Shown here: positions 22,985-34,051 of the stretch, one piece after another
Numbering within the stretch: the stretch's first letter is position 1
Layout: each line of letters begins with the position of its first letter
NCBI RefSeq assembly: GCF_000471905.2
Contig: NW_006499644.1
Coordinates: forward strand, 720,036 to 784,035
Source: Amborella trichopoda
Taxonomy: Eukaryota; Streptophyta; Magnoliopsida; Amborellales; Amborellaceae
DNA length: 64,000 bases
Reading direction: 5' to 3'
The notes under the pieces: model-generated
The model's database searches: none
Seen by the model: the letters and a program-made list of their open reading frames with translations, nothing else
What the model was told of the DNA's origin: nothing
Made by a program: the position numbers and the translations under genes

Positions 22985-23230
22985 CACAACACAACCTACA
23001 CTATTTAGCTGATGTTGAGAATGAACCGTGGTATTATCTGAAGACAACCGATGCTGGGGTCGTTTTCGAGACACACCCGACGCTATGTCAACTGGTGCTA
23101 ACGTTGTATTTGGAAACACACCTGGCGCTAAATCAACCAGCGCTAGGGTTGTTTGGAAATTAACCCGGCGTTGCGTCAATCGGCATTAGGGTCGTCTTGA
23201 AATTTCCACCCGACTCTAAGTCAATCGACA
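22985..23230. repeat. CGGCGCTA-type repeat upstream of the antisense promoter (element C)
   Basis: Units of about 55 bp, each with one or two ACCxGCGCTA cores separated by GTxGTxTGGAAA spacers. The array ends about 120 bases before the TATA box. Element D carries the same array at 29,550-29,815. Confidence 0.65.
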
Positions 23231-23351
23231 TTGTGGATGAGAGTTACCTCAGGCCTCAGGTCGAGGCCCGACCCGACTTGTCGTTGCTTGGCTTCCCTTG
23301 GATGAAACTAGAATTTCGAGTTTGTGAGGGGCATTTGAGGGTAGCGCAGTC

Positions 23352-23358
23352 CATATAA
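23352..23358 (+). promoter_or_regulatory. TATA box of Tat antisense promoter (element C)
   Basis: CATATAAC in the same setting as the better motif at 29,927-29,934 in element D (GGGGCATTTGAGGG upstream, TTTTCxCTTAT downstream). It points away from the element's own reading direction. The downstream leader is present but the antisense gene of element D is absent here; integrase follows instead. Confidence 0.4.
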
Positions 23359-23439
23359 CTGCGTAAAATCTTGTTTTCTCTTATGTTTCACCGAGGGTAA
23401 AAACTTAAGCAACAATTTTCTTTAACCGTGAGGAAAGAG

Positions 23440-24950
23440 TCTGCCCGGTTGAAGTTTCGGCGAGCAGTAAGACTTCAGCATGAGTTTTGCAGGGAAGATT
23501 CTTCGGTAAACAACAGGATTCCGACAAGGGTCCTGCAGAGAAAACCTTCGAGGTGTGGCTTTTACCAGAATTGGCAAAGTGATAGAGACGGTAGTAGGGA
23601 GAGGAGAATCCTCCGAGAAGTTTTTCTGTGAAAGAGAGGAAATTCTGTTTCGTCTCCGGTTTGGAGTTTTAGGGGTTTCTCGATGATTGTGGACTTTTTT
23701 TGGCAATGCTCGTGGTGTTGCAGAAGTTTTCGGGAACTTAGGGGAAGTTTGCAAGAGTTTTCCAGTGAGGTTCTGGTGTCACTCAAGCCATAAACACAAG
23801 CGGAAAATTTCTTTAGTGGGTTTTCGGTTGTATAGGAAAAGTTCCAGCGGGAGACGAACGGTCACAGAAGGTGGGTCGTACGATTGTAGGAGGTGAACCA
23901 TCGTGGGGAAGGCATACGATTGGTGACGATTTTTCCTTCGTCTTTGGAAATCGTGTGACCATTAAGGAGATGTGAAAACTTCAAGTTTTGAAAAACGAGG
24001 AGTCTCGAGAGGCGAACAATCGCGACAGAGCCAGTGCTAACAAAAGTGCAACTGACACTAAGGCAACCGATGCTAAGGATTTGGAGTGCTGACACAACCG
24101 ATGCTGAACCTCAAGAAAGGCAACTGGTGCTAAGGGCTAGGAGCACAACCAGCACTGGCTTTTGGATAACACAATCGGTGCTGGCTTCAGCCGGCGCTCA
24201 TCAGCACATGTGGCTTCTCACGATGCGATGAAAGACTCTCGCGTATGGCGGGAAGTCACTTGCGGGGTTTGCCGCTCTCGATGATGAGCTACATATGGCG
24301 ATGTTCATGGGATGGCAAAAAGTGGTGAAGGATGGGGCGTGGCTTGTGTTACATGTTGGAAGCCAAATCCTCTAGGACAAAAGTGAGGTCCATGTTGTTT
24401 TGTGCAAGGGCATCCACTGTGAATAGGGAATGCTTCTCGTCATAGACCAGCTCCTTGCCAGGGCAGCCCCTCTTGTGTGTTTGATACACTCGTCGAATGG
24501 ATCCTATCACGTATGTTCGACATACACATAAGATGAGGTATATGGCTAGTATGTTTGACATACATGTCGGATGGACTGAGGCTAACTTCTTAGAGTGCCT
24601 TTGCTTTGTCGTATGACCTGCAACCATCCTCTTACTCATCAGATGAATTAAAGCTAACTCTCGAAGTGGTTTCGCTTCTTCTTCATTAGAAGGGCCTTCT
24701 TCATGAGAAGGGCCTCCTTTCATGGGACAAGTATTTGTTTTGGCCTGTAACTGTCCTCTTACTCTCAGATGCAAGAGAAAGAGTACAAGTTTTGGCTTGT
24801 AACCGTCCACTTTTCCTCAGACACAAGAGACTTGTAACCTCCCTAGTAATGATTTCTGATAAGTCATTTTTACTGCCAAAAAAAAAAAAGTTAGCATTTT
24901 GTTTGGACTATCTTGCTTGTTTTCGCATTGAGTCCCTTTCTTTTGAATAC
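23440..24950 (+). mobile_element. Tat antisense leader block (element C)
   Basis: The best preserved copy of the block also seen at 11,530-13,020. It contains a CGGCGCTA-type array (24,010-24,200), a repeated GTTTGACATACATGTCGGA stretch (24,508-24,570), a duplicated GAGAAGGGCCTTCxTTCATG stretch, and ends beside the integrase stop at 24,954. A 153-residue minus-strand frame (24,810-24,349) resembles no family I know and is interrupted in element B, so I do not call it a gene. Confidence 0.5.
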
Positions 24951-24953
24951 ACA

Positions 24954-26137
24954 TCACAGAAAGTACTTCTTTAGGTATCGCCTGTTGATAGGGGATAACG
25001 CCTCCTTTCCATCAGGATGTGCCATTAAGTAAGCTCCATTAAGCGAGACCTTTCTTACTACAAAGGGACCTTCCCACTTAGGATCAAAATTCCCTTTACG
25101 CAGGCCATGCATAACAATATGCCTCTTGACAGCTAAGATTAGATAACCATGGGCGAACAAGCGAAACTTAACAGACTTGTCAAAAGCCCTCTTCATTCTC
25201 CCTTGGTTGAGTTCAAGGTTCTGCTGAGCCTCTAGCCTCTTTCCATTGAGTGCATCCAATTCTTGATACCGGAGCTTGACTCTCTCATCTTCGGTTATTC
25301 CTTGGTGAATAGCGACTCGTAATGAAGGAATTTGTATTTGGAGAGGTAAAATTGCTTCACACCCATATACCAGAGAATAAAGAGTGGAATCAGTAGTAGT
25401 ACGATAAACCCACAGTGCTTTTGGAAGCTTCTCATGTTAGTTCTTCCTTGTTTTTTATACTGACTTTCTTAAGACATTACATAAAGTCTTATTGAAAGCC
25501 TCAGCTAATCCATTCGCCCGAGGGTGGTACATAATCGAGTACCTCCATTCGAACCTGAATTGGTTAACTAAGCAATCAATGTGATGAATCCTAATTGAGG
25601 GCTGTTGTCATATATGATCCGGTTGGGCACTCCGAAGCGATATATGATATGATATCAAACGAAGTAGGCTACCATTATCCTAGGAACCTACTTAAGGGGG
25701 ACCTCTTCAGCCCACTTGGATAAGTAATATGTTGCAGTTATGATAAAAACATGGCCCATTGTGGAAGGGGGGTCAATAGGCCCTATGATGTCCATACCCC
25801 ATTGTGAGAAGGGCCATGATGAAACTGTTGGGTGTACGGGCTCTGGAGGCTGGTGAACCAGGCTAGAGTGTATTTGGCATACTTGGCACTTTTTAGCATA
25901 GCTTAAGGAATCAGCGATCATGGAAGGCCAATAGTATCCCAACTTGTGTATTCGTTTATAGAGCTTGGGATCGGACTAGTGTAGTCCATAGATGCCGAGT
26001 GGACTTCTTCGAGCACTTTATTTGCTCCTTGGAAGTCGACGCATCTTAGAAGGATGCCGTCAAACGATCGTCTGAAGATAGCATCTCTTTTAGGAGGGTA
26101 TACTATGTGGGCATTCGATGTATGCTGTTGCGTTCGG
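24954..26137 (-). pseudogene. Tat integrase (element C), broken
   Basis: The C-terminal 100 residues (25,259-24,954) are open and include ELNQGRMKRAFDKSVK, KWEGPFVVRKVS-NGAYL and RRYLKKYFL, the end of Tat integrase. An upstream open frame (25,942-25,688) holds a CQVCQIH zinc-binding half and the first catalytic Asp in GMDIIGPIDPP. Between them (25,690-25,260) the reading is broken but recognisable. The N-terminal zinc-binding part is cut at 26,137 by an unrelated LTR piece. It is less decayed at its 3' end than copy B. Confidence 0.8.
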
Positions 26138-26142
26138 TACAG

Positions 26143-26362
26143 TCAATAACACTCGAACGGGTATGATCATCAAAGAGGAAAAGAGTGAGGTCAGACCCAC
26201 CTGTCCCATAACCTTTGCCATAAATGCGTGTGATTGTCGGAAAGCAGAAAATAAGAAGAATACGAGCCAAGGGAGGCAATTCCGAACCAATTTCATTACT
26301 GGGGGGCTTTCTTCGTGATCTAAGAGGGCACCCACACGAGTCAGCCCAAGTAAGTCCCGAAC
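26143..26362 (+). mobile_element. Tat LTR fragment, inverse orientation
   Basis: Inverse match to 62,400-62,620 and same orientation as 20,940-21,150. Landmarks are ATCATCAAAGAGGAAAA, CCCACCTGTCCCATAACC and CGTGATCTAAGAGGGCACCC. It stops after AGTAAGTCCCGAAC, very near where the piece at 21,164 also stops, and is followed by three 35-bp repeat units. Confidence 0.7.
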
Positions 26363-26745
26363 AACATGCAGTATGGATCGTGGCTGAGCAGTTTAGGGTC
26401 ATGCAGTAAGGATCGAGGCTAAGCAGTTTTGGATCATGCAGTATGGACCGAGGCTGAGAAGTTTAGGGTCATGCAATACCAACTGGCGTTAGGCCTCACC
26501 GACTTATAGAAGAAGAGAGTGAAGACCAACCGACGCTAGGTCTCACCGACTGATAGAAGAAGATAGAGAAGTCCAACAGGTGTTAGACCTCAGCAACTGA
26601 TAGAAGAAGAGAGAGAAGACCAACCGGTGCTAGGTCTCGTCGATTGATAGAAGAAGAGAGAGAAGATCAACTGACACTAGGCCTCGTCGACTAATAGAAG
26701 AAGAGAGAGAAGACTAACCGACTCTAAGCCTTGCTAGTTGACATG
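26363..26745. repeat. 35-bp units joined to a 47-bp Tat LTR minisatellite
   Basis: 26,365-26,478 holds three units of the 35-bp GCAGTTTAGGGTCATG repeat. It switches without a spacer to five to six units of the 47-bp ACCAACCGxCGCTAGGTCTC repeat, which is otherwise found in the Tat LTR at 62,991-63,765. The two arrays belong to different parts of the element, so this is a recombination junction inside tandem repeats. Confidence 0.75.
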
Positions 26746-27040
26746 TCAACCAAATTCGCAGGCCTCGCTTAATTGCTGAAAATTAAGATTTAATTAAATT
26801 AAAAGAAATTCGAAAAATGGGTGCAAAAGACTGTTTTGCCCCTGCCTAACAATGTGTGAAATTCCAAAACAGTCCCTGCTGCTGCTCGAGATCTTGGTGA
26901 TCTTCCATTGTTGACCCAAAGGTGTTCTGATGCCCGTTTAATCGAAAGATTATTGTTTTCTAGTAGGGCTCGACATGATGATCGTTTTGATACCAACTTC
27001 GAGCCATGAATCATGTTTTCGAGCCAAGAATCATCGTTTT
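26746..27040 (-). mobile_element. Tat LTR U3 fragment of element D
   Basis: A/T-rich stretch and tail matching 2,490-2,740 (and 9,040-9,290 in inverse): TTAAGATTTAATTxAATT, TTTTGCCCCTxCCTAACAATGTG and GATACCAACTTCGAGCCATG. The last motif is repeated at 27,010-27,055, marking the border to the non-coding block. Orientation matches a minus-strand element. Confidence 0.6.
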
Positions 27041-28659
27041 TGATACCAACTTGTGCGGACTGTTTGTGATTCTGAGTCCAAGGATTTTGTACAGACCTCG
27101 TCAGTCAGAATCGGGCCCATCTGGCAATTGAGTGCCATGGTGAAGGGCATTGTTCCCATTTGCTCTGGGTTTATTGGTTTGCTTTGGTCGGCGTTGTTTG
27201 CGGCTACATCAGGTTTGCTTTTGATGTTCAGAGTACCACTTTAGGTCTCGACTACCGGGTCCAGTCAAGGGCAGTGTTAGCCGGTCCTAAAGGTCTAGGC
27301 CTGTCGGCTCGGGGAGTTGAAGTCTCTGGTAGATTTTTCCCTTGATTTTTCAGTTTCTTTCCTTTGTAAAGTGTGTTTTATGATGTCGTAAGATCAATGT
27401 TCTTCCTCATGAGACTTGTCTTGTTGTCTTGGCAAGTTTTCTATCTTTTCAAGTCCTTTTTGAAACTAGACTTAGACTGTCAGAATCTTTTCTTTGAAGT
27501 TCATATTTTTTATTCCCTGGTTTTATGCCACCAAGGATTTTATTCTTTTGAGTGAGGGCTAAAGTCGCCTGTTGAGACGAGTGTTGCATCAACTTGTTTA
27601 TTGGTCCAAGAGTCCTTTACAGATTTTTGCTTGAACTTGGGATGCGGCGTTCTAGAGATGGTTTTCACCGACTTCTTTTTATTTGGGCCTCTTTTCCCCA
27701 TGACCTTTTGGTCATGTCCACCCTTTTTTGTCCATTTTTACTCACGATGCCCTTTCGGGTTTTCACCGTGCCCAGTTTTTATTTACGAAACTCTTTTACT
27801 CATAGTTTCATGACCATTCCCGTTCTTCATTTTTACTCATAGCGTTCCCTTGTTCAGGTATACACCATGCCCATTATTCATTTATTTTTATTTTTTTTGT
27901 GAGGACATATTTAAGGTCATGCCTTCGAGACCTATACGAAACAGTTTAATGTCATGCGGCCTGGACGTGCACTATGGTTTAAGGTCATACAACTAGACCG
28001 TAATGGTGATGGTGGCTGCCTATGGAAGCCATGGAGTGAGCATGGTGGTGGTTCGGTTCACTTGGGGTGATGACTTGAGGCTACCTATGAGAGATGGATG
28101 ATGTCTGAAATGTGAGTGGATGATGGTGACGCACTAACTTACATCGAGTATGGATGGTGAAATGGTTTGCCATTTTGTGAGCATGGGTGAGACTCACTAG
28201 GAAATGATGTAGGATGACGAAAGGAGTGAACTCACTAAGGAGGTAATGAAGGTGGTGCGCGCACACTAACAAGTAGGTTAGAGAAGGAGTGCGTGAAAGT
28301 GCACGAAAAGTCGTGCACGTGTATGTGGTGGCGAGTTTATGGTCATGCCTCCAGGACCTGCGCGACGTAGTTTGTTGTCATGTGGCAAGGACGTGCACTA
28401 TTCTTTAAGGTCATACAGCTAGACCGTGGTTATGTAGTTTAAAGTAGTAAACCTAGGACCAGGCAGTTTAAAGGCGAACAACTATACCTCCGCTACAGTT
28501 TAAGGTCATATAGTTCGGACCATGGTGCTGAGCCTTTTATCGTTATGCAGCTAGGACGTGGACTATGGTTTAAGGTCATACAGTTGGGCCATGGTTATGC
28601 AGTTTAAAGTCATACATCTAGGAACATGCAATTTAAGGTCATATAGTTCAGACTATGGT

Positions 28660-28990
28660 GTTGAGCAGTTTAGGGTCATGCAATATGGACCGAGGCTGAG
28701 CAGTTTAGGGTCAAGCTGTATGAATCGAGGTTGAGAAGTTTAGCATCTTGCAATATGGACCATGGATGAGCAGTGTAGGGTCATGCATTACTGACCGAGG
28801 CTGAGTAGTTTAGGGTCATGCAGTATGGACCGAGGCTGAGCAGTTTAGGGTCATGCAGTCTGGACCGAGGCTAAGCAGTTTAGGGTCATGCAGTATGGAC
28901 CGAGGCTAAGCAGTTTAGGGTCATGCAGTATGGACCGAGCATTTTAGGGTCGTGCAACTAGACCATGGAAGAGCAGTTTAGGGTCATGCA
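28660..28990. repeat. 35-bp minisatellite (element D)
   Basis: Nine or so units of 35 bp, core GAGCAGTTTAGGGTCATGCAG plus TATGGACCGAG. Several adjacent units are nearly identical (28,790-28,930), indicating recent amplification compared with the flanks. Confidence 0.85.
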
Positions 28991-29549
28991 GTATGGACCG
29001 AACAATTTAGGGTCGTGCAACTAGACCATTGTGTAGGTCACCATGTAGGTGGAACTTCATAAGGAATAGGTTAGTGGATGGTAATCCGACTCCTTGGGGA
29101 TAAAATGGCTAAGACTATTCACAAACTGAGGGCTCAGAAGGAAATGGTGGTCTTGATGAAGGATGATGGAAATGGTGGTCTTGATGAAGGTAAGCGTACT
29201 CTCTGGGTTAAAAAGGAGTCTCGATAACAGGTAACCCGACTCCTTGGGGATAAGGTAGCTTCCTGTGAAGCTGACCGACTAGTGATTGGGGAAGTAAGAA
29301 ATACCCTAACTTCATTAGGAATAATGGGTTGCAGTATGGGTGTGACTCTTAGTGTGGGATGAGGGACTACTCTTGACTCCATTGGGGAAGTCACAGTTTA
29401 GGTGCAGTGGCCTGATTGCAAGTCCACTAGGAATGACAAATTCGGGCTTGGGTACAACTCCATTAGGGATAGTTGTAAGGCATACATTGCTTGAAATACG
29501 GTCGACGCCATATGTAGCGCTGATGGTTAATTACAAATATTCAACAGGT

Positions 29550-29815
29550 GCTGAGTTCTCACAACATAACCGACGCTGTTAAGCTGGTGTTGTGAATGAC
29601 CTGTGGTATTATCTTAAGACAACAAACACTGAGTTAACCAGCGCTGGGGTCATTTTCTAGACATACCCGGCACTAAGTCAACCGGCACTAATGTTGTATT
29701 TGGAAACACACTCGACGTTAGGGTTGTTTGGAAATTCACCCCATGTTGCGTCAACTTGCACTAGGGTCGTCTTGAAATTTACACTCGGCGCTAAGTCAAT
29801 CGACACTAGGGATGA
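29550..29815. repeat. CGGCGCTA-type repeat upstream of the antisense promoter (element D)
   Basis: Same array as 22,985-23,230, with GGCACTAAGTCAACCGGCAC-type units. It ends roughly 110 bases upstream of the TATA box. Confidence 0.6.
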
Positions 29816-29926
29816 GAGTTACCTCGGGCCTCGGGTCGAGGTCCTACCTGGCTCATCGTTGCTTGGCTTCCCTTGGATGCAACTGTAATTTCGAGTTTGT
29901 CAGGGGCATTTGAGGGCAATGTAGTT

Positions 29927-29934
29927 TATATAAG
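29927..29934 (+). promoter_or_regulatory. TATA box of Tat antisense promoter (element D)
   Basis: GTTTATATAAGGGGGTAAAA, the clearest TATA box in the Tat part of the window, facing the plus-strand plant-mobile-domain gene about 1.1 kb downstream. Two further copies of the block exist (23,352 plus; 4,916 minus). Motif, spacing and block conservation support it; the direction of transcription is inferred. Confidence 0.55.
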
Positions 29935-29999
29935 GGGGTAAAATCTCATTTTCCCTTATTTTTCACCAAGGGTAAAAATGTAAGCAAAACGTTTCTTTA

Positions 30000-30700
30000 A
30001 CCATGAGGAGAGAGTGTGCCCGGTTGAAGTTCCAGCAAGCAGTAAGACTTCAGCAGTAGTTTTGCAGAGAAGATTCTTCTGCAGAAAGCAGGATTCTGGC
30101 AAGGGTCTTACAGAGAAAACCTTCAGAGTGTGGACTTTTCCCAAAATTGGCGAAGTTGCAGAGAGGGTAGCAGGGAGAGGGGAATCCTCTGGGAAGTTTT
30201 TCCATGAAAGAGAGGAAATTCTTGGTGCACGTTTCCTCTCTGGTAGGGATTTTTAGGGGTGTCGCGGTGATTGTTGAAGTTTTCTGGCACTGCTCATGGT
30301 GTTGCAGAAGTTTTCGGGCACTTTCAAGAGTTCTACAAGGGTTATCTCCACTTTTCGAAACTGTTAGTGGTGTCACCAAGGTTTCTCGATGAGGTTTTGG
30401 TCACACTCGGGTTAAAAACACAGGCGTGAAAGTTCTTCGATTGGTTTTCGGTCGTATAGGAATAGTTTCGGCAGGAGATGAACAGTCGTAGGAGGTGGGC
30501 CATCGTGGAGGTGAACCATCGCAGGGGAGGCGTGCGGTTGCTAGAGGTGAACTATTGCGAGGAAGGCGTACAGTTGCTGGAGGTGAACTGTCATCCTTGG
30601 AAAGTGTACGGTTATCAGTTGCTCAAGTGTAAAGCGGCACCAAATGATGTGGCGATGGTTGCCAGTCGGCACAACTAAATTCGAGGTGTCACGATTATGA
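30000..30700 (+). other. Leader of the antisense gene (element D)
   Basis: Downstream of the TATA box, matching 11,530-12,060 and 23,440-24,030. It starts with a GAGAGAGTGTGCCCGGTTGAAG stretch and carries the GCAGGATTCTGGCAAGGGTC landmark. The likely transcription start is near 29,960. After about 30,640 it diverges from copies B and C. No coding frame is convincing. Confidence 0.4.
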
Positions 30701-30739
30701 TTAGTGGCACATGTGAGGGATTTGCTCTTAGCAGACGCT

Positions 30740-31010
30740 GGCCTTTGATAAACTCAACTGGCGATGGGGTGTCGGCAATCTGAACTGGCAGTGAGTGCTG
30801 AAAGACTCAATCAGCGCTAATTGTTCATGCTCAATCGGCATTGGGCATTGAGAAGCTCGACCGACGCTGAGTGTTCGACAAACTCACCCGGCGCTATTCG
30901 TTAACATGTAATCGGTGCTGGGCATTGAGGAGCTCACTCAGCGCTAAGTGTTTGAGAGGCTCAACCGGCACTGAGTGTTGGACAGACTCAACCTGCATTG
31001 GTCTGGTGCC
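30740..31010. repeat. CGGCGCTGAGTG-type repeat ahead of the antisense gene
   Basis: Eight or so units of about 31 bp with cores such as ACCGACGCTGAGTGTT and ACCCGGCGCTATTCG. It occupies the last stretch before the plant-mobile-domain reading begins at about 31,040. Confidence 0.65.
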
Positions 31011-31039
31011 TTAGCAACTTTTTAGGAGTGAACCACTAA

Positions 31040-32580
31040 GTCCTTTGTAAAGGCTGGTTTTTCTTACCAAGTCCCCGATGTGAAGAGGCTCTCAAGGGAA
31101 GGGGAAATCGGTGCTCGTGATTTTGTGGGTGAAGTTTTATCAAGGGGCAAACCCATTTGGCTGAGCCAGCCAGAGTGCCTGTTTGCGTCACTTTTATTAC
31201 TGACCTCGTATGCTTTGAAGTGTGGGAGAGCAATGATGGCAATGTCTGTATTGAAGAAGGGATGACACTTCTTCACTATATGCATCGGAACATAGCTTCA
31301 GGGGAGAACTTGCCCACCTTGGGGAAGCGAATGGTCCAGGCGAAGGGATTACTAAGGTGGTCGACAAAAGGCCTCTAGATTCAGGGAGAGAACCAATATC
31401 TGAAGGGATACGCTTCCTGGATTGCCAAGGTATTAGCTTCTTATGGAAGCACTCTTGAGAGTACTTCGCTATTAGCACCGGTCCAGTGTTCAGGCAGCTA
31501 CTACGACCGGTTCTCCAATATAGTAAAGGCATTGCTGGAGAGATGGAGCCATGTAAGCAATACTTGGCTTCTTGGTTAGGATGAAGCAGGAATCTCTTTA
31601 CTCGACCTTCACTTCATTGAAGGTCTCCCGATGATCGGGGCTATGTATGATGAGTTTGTCCCCTCAAACTCAATCATCTTTGGTGGTGTTAACTTGGGGG
31701 GGGAAGAGCCACCAGCCAATCTTTCGAAGATCTTTGAGGCCTTTTAGTTGATTGAAAGCTGATCTCCCAATGGCAGGGTCACCTTTACAGAATGGGTGAA
31801 ATTCTTTTGCAGGGATTATCTTGAGGGCGGTTAGGGTACTTCGAAGGGAAAAGAGGAGGCAGTTGCAAAAGAGAGACCTCCCATATATCAATTCGAGACC
31901 GTCGATGACCATTTCTTCTTGGCCACTTACTTGTCCTTATTCTTGTGCAAATTTTTGTTCCCTGACTGAGGGTACGACATTCATCCAGGGGTACTATACG
32001 TGGCATGCGACATGGCCAGAGGGCGTGAGTATGTCCTTGCTTAGCTAGTCTAGTGAAACATATGCCATAGCTTGGGGGCCATCTCCAGTGGAAAAGCCTA
32101 TTAGGGTAAAGAGGGAGGGAACGACATCGTAGGAGGAGAAGCTTTTCCTGGAGATTTTAAAACTTTGTTCCATGTGGATTATGTGCACGGGTGGCTAGGG
32201 TCTTATTTCCCTGACACCTACGTCAAGCATCAGTGCTTAGGAAATAAATTGTTGCCCTTCCTGATGAAGATTGTGAGCCAAACAGCTATCTTCCATACCC
32301 AAGGGGAGGCTCGAGGTCTGTTCGAGAATAATTCTTCGAACATGAGGAGAGTCCATTTTCCGGTCAGGAGCTTCACTGACGTGCTTTCATTGATGAATTG
32401 GCGAAGGAACTGGATGGTGCCCCAACAACAATTAAGGAACTCATGTTCATGCTGAGCATCAGAGGGGGAGTCTTACCTTATCAGACTCCACACAGTGCCC
32501 GGCTGGAGGGGTATTTCCCGCATCGCTTCGCCTGTCAGCACGGGCCGGACCAAGGCTGCCCCTTCTCGGTATTCTTCTAG
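31040..32580 (+). pseudogene. Plant mobile domain (PMD) protein, antisense gene of Tat element D
   Basis: A single plus-strand frame (the frame of 31,157) can be followed for most of this stretch, broken only by scattered stops. Landmarks in order: MTLLHYMHRNIASGE (31,262), KGYASWIAKVLASYG (31,405), NIVKALLERWSHVSN (31,517), EAGISLLDLHFIEGLP-IG (31,583), a VTFTEWVKFFCRDYL stretch (31,780), HFFLATYLSLFLCKFLFP (31,908), IHPGVLYVACDMARG (31,980), and in another frame FPHRFACQHGPDQGCP (32,512). This is the pattern of the aminotransferase-like plant mobile domain (PF10536 type), known both in host MAIN/MAIL1 proteins and in some retrotransposons. Its biochemical role is unknown. It lies opposite to gag-protease and tail to tail with it. 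Confidence 0.7.
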
Positions 32581-32967
32581 AAGTGCCGAAGTAAGGTGTA
32601 TAAGGGGAGGGCATAAGAGTTTGGAATCTTTCGAGAGTGTTGGGTGCTGGAGCATATACGGACTGCTTGGTCCTTGTGTCTTGAAATGACAGAGACCAGC
32701 AAATATATGCTGCCTCACTTTGGTAGGAGAGTTCAAACAACCAGGGCATACGTTAACTAGTGAAGGGTCACCAGTAAGGGCTATTGAGATAAGGATCACC
32801 CTTGGAATGGGGTGAATGGTAACTGACGCTAGGTTACCTGGCAAAGGAGGCTGGCGGATGCTTCTACTCCCGACACCATGTTCGCCTTGGATTATCCCTC
32901 TAACTGGCAGGCTTTGGGTCTTCTGCGCGAGATAGCTGCTAATGAGGCCTAACCAGAGTTCTTTGCA
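32581..32967 (+). pseudogene. Decayed stretch between PMD domain and C-terminal region
   Basis: About 390 bases with no long open frame. A plus-strand reading near 32,880 gives MFALDYPSNWQALG, which continues into the frame at 32,968 after one stop. I treat it as part of the same antisense gene. Short minus-strand frames here are shadows. Confidence 0.4.
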
Positions 32968-34016
32968 ATGAAGACGATGACTGGGAGTGTCTTCGACAAT
33001 CTCAGCTCGATCTTTGAATGGAATGAGAGGCGACAAGTCCTTGGTTGTGAGAAGCATCCACCACATGACTTGAAAGTCCTAATCGGGAGCAGTCCTCACA
33101 ACAAATTGGCTGGAGGGTCTTCTCAGGGAGGTGGATCTGAGGTGGCAGCTCCTACTCCAGGAGGAGGATCTGAGGTGGCAGCTCCTACTCCAGGAGGAGG
33201 AAAGAAAAGAAAGCTCCTGACTACAGCGGACACCCTTGCATTATCTTCAGCTAGTGGGAGTATTCAAAGGCAAAAGAGCAACAAGTTTCCTGTGGTGTCA
33301 GAAACAAGAGGTAGGACTTCCTCTTTTGATCTTTTAAAAATTCTTTTAGCATCACACTTTGTGCTTTCTGAAACATCTTCTGATTCTGTTAAAATTTTTT
33401 CTTTTTCTTCAAAAACTGAGACGGACGACTCTGATAGCTCTGAGCGTATTGACGTTGCTTTTGACCGGGAGGGTACTCCAAATCTTAGAGAGACACCCTT
33501 AAGTCCTGAGGTAGTTCCTGAGTCTGAGGCAGCTCGGGTGGAGACTAAAGAGGATGAGAGCCCTGAAGCAACTACTCTAAATAGGGGCTCTACTGTCGAT
33601 GTGGCCTCCATGCATGAGGAGTTTAATGCCTCGACTGAGGTAGGGCTATGGCTTAAGGAGAAGAGCTTGAAGTGGATGACGTGCCCGAGCACCAAGAGGT
33701 TGCTGCTCTCATGGTCCCGAGCCATGAATATGGGGGGACTGAGCTCTTTGTTGCAAAGGTTCTAGCCATTGAAGGCCAGGGCCAAATGGAGGAAGCCATT
33801 ACCAGAGATGAGTCGGATGAGGAAGGCCAAAGAGAAGAGGCAATTCCTGAACTTGGTGATGCTGAGGTGAAAGTTCAGGACGGTGAAGAGCAAGGGGAAC
33901 AGGTTCCTTTAATGCATGTTGGGATAGTAGTAGAGGTCCCCATAAGAGAGGATCAAGATGGTGAGGTTGGCTTCGAAGAGCCCGTGGCTATGAGCCTGAA
34001 GGGAAAGAAGCTTTAG
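32968..34016 (+). pseudogene. PMD gene, Ser-rich and acidic linker
   Basis: Two overlapping plus frames (32,968-33,765 and 33,672-34,016) that join by a frameshift at about 33,670-33,760. The first is Ser/Thr/Glu-rich, contains a basic GGGKKRKLL stretch that could act as a nuclear signal (about 33,200) and a perfect 33-bp tandem duplication coding GSEVAAPTPGG twice (33,133-33,198). The second is strongly acidic (Glu/Asp/Gly/Gln). Together they resemble the disordered linker seen after plant mobile domains in retrotransposon-borne genes. No catalytic motif is seen. Confidence 0.55.
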
Positions 34017-34051
34017 GCTTTGCCCTTGTTTCAGAGGAGCCAATGGATTAG

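Larger units (their letters stand above)
21165..26142 (-). mobile_element. Tat element C, 3' part (defective)
   Basis: Minus-strand element. From high to low coordinates: integrase (26,137-24,954), leader block (24,950-23,440), plus-strand promoter (23,352), CGGCGCTA repeats, a unique block (22,480-22,980) and a 35-bp minisatellite. It is cut on the left by the LTR palindrome and on the right inside the integrase zinc-binding region by another LTR piece. No gag, protease or RT is present. Confidence 0.7.
27041..29900 (-). mobile_element. Tat 3' non-coding block (element D)
   Basis: Non-coding part between LTR and antisense promoter. 27,090-27,640 is matched in inverse at 7,040-7,750. 27,740-28,100 matches 21,165-21,480. 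28,410-29,030 holds the 35-bp repeat and its precursors. 29,040-29,500 is a unique block with CTCCTTGGGGATAA, shared with 22,480-22,980. 29,550-29,815 holds CGGCGCTA repeats. Short open frames exist on both strands but none is conserved among the three copies. Confidence 0.6.

Noticed and set aside
24349-24810. 153-residue minus-strand frame beside integrase as an extra Tat gene
   Set aside because: The homologous stretch in element B (12,300-12,770) is interrupted in this frame, and no domain is recognisable.
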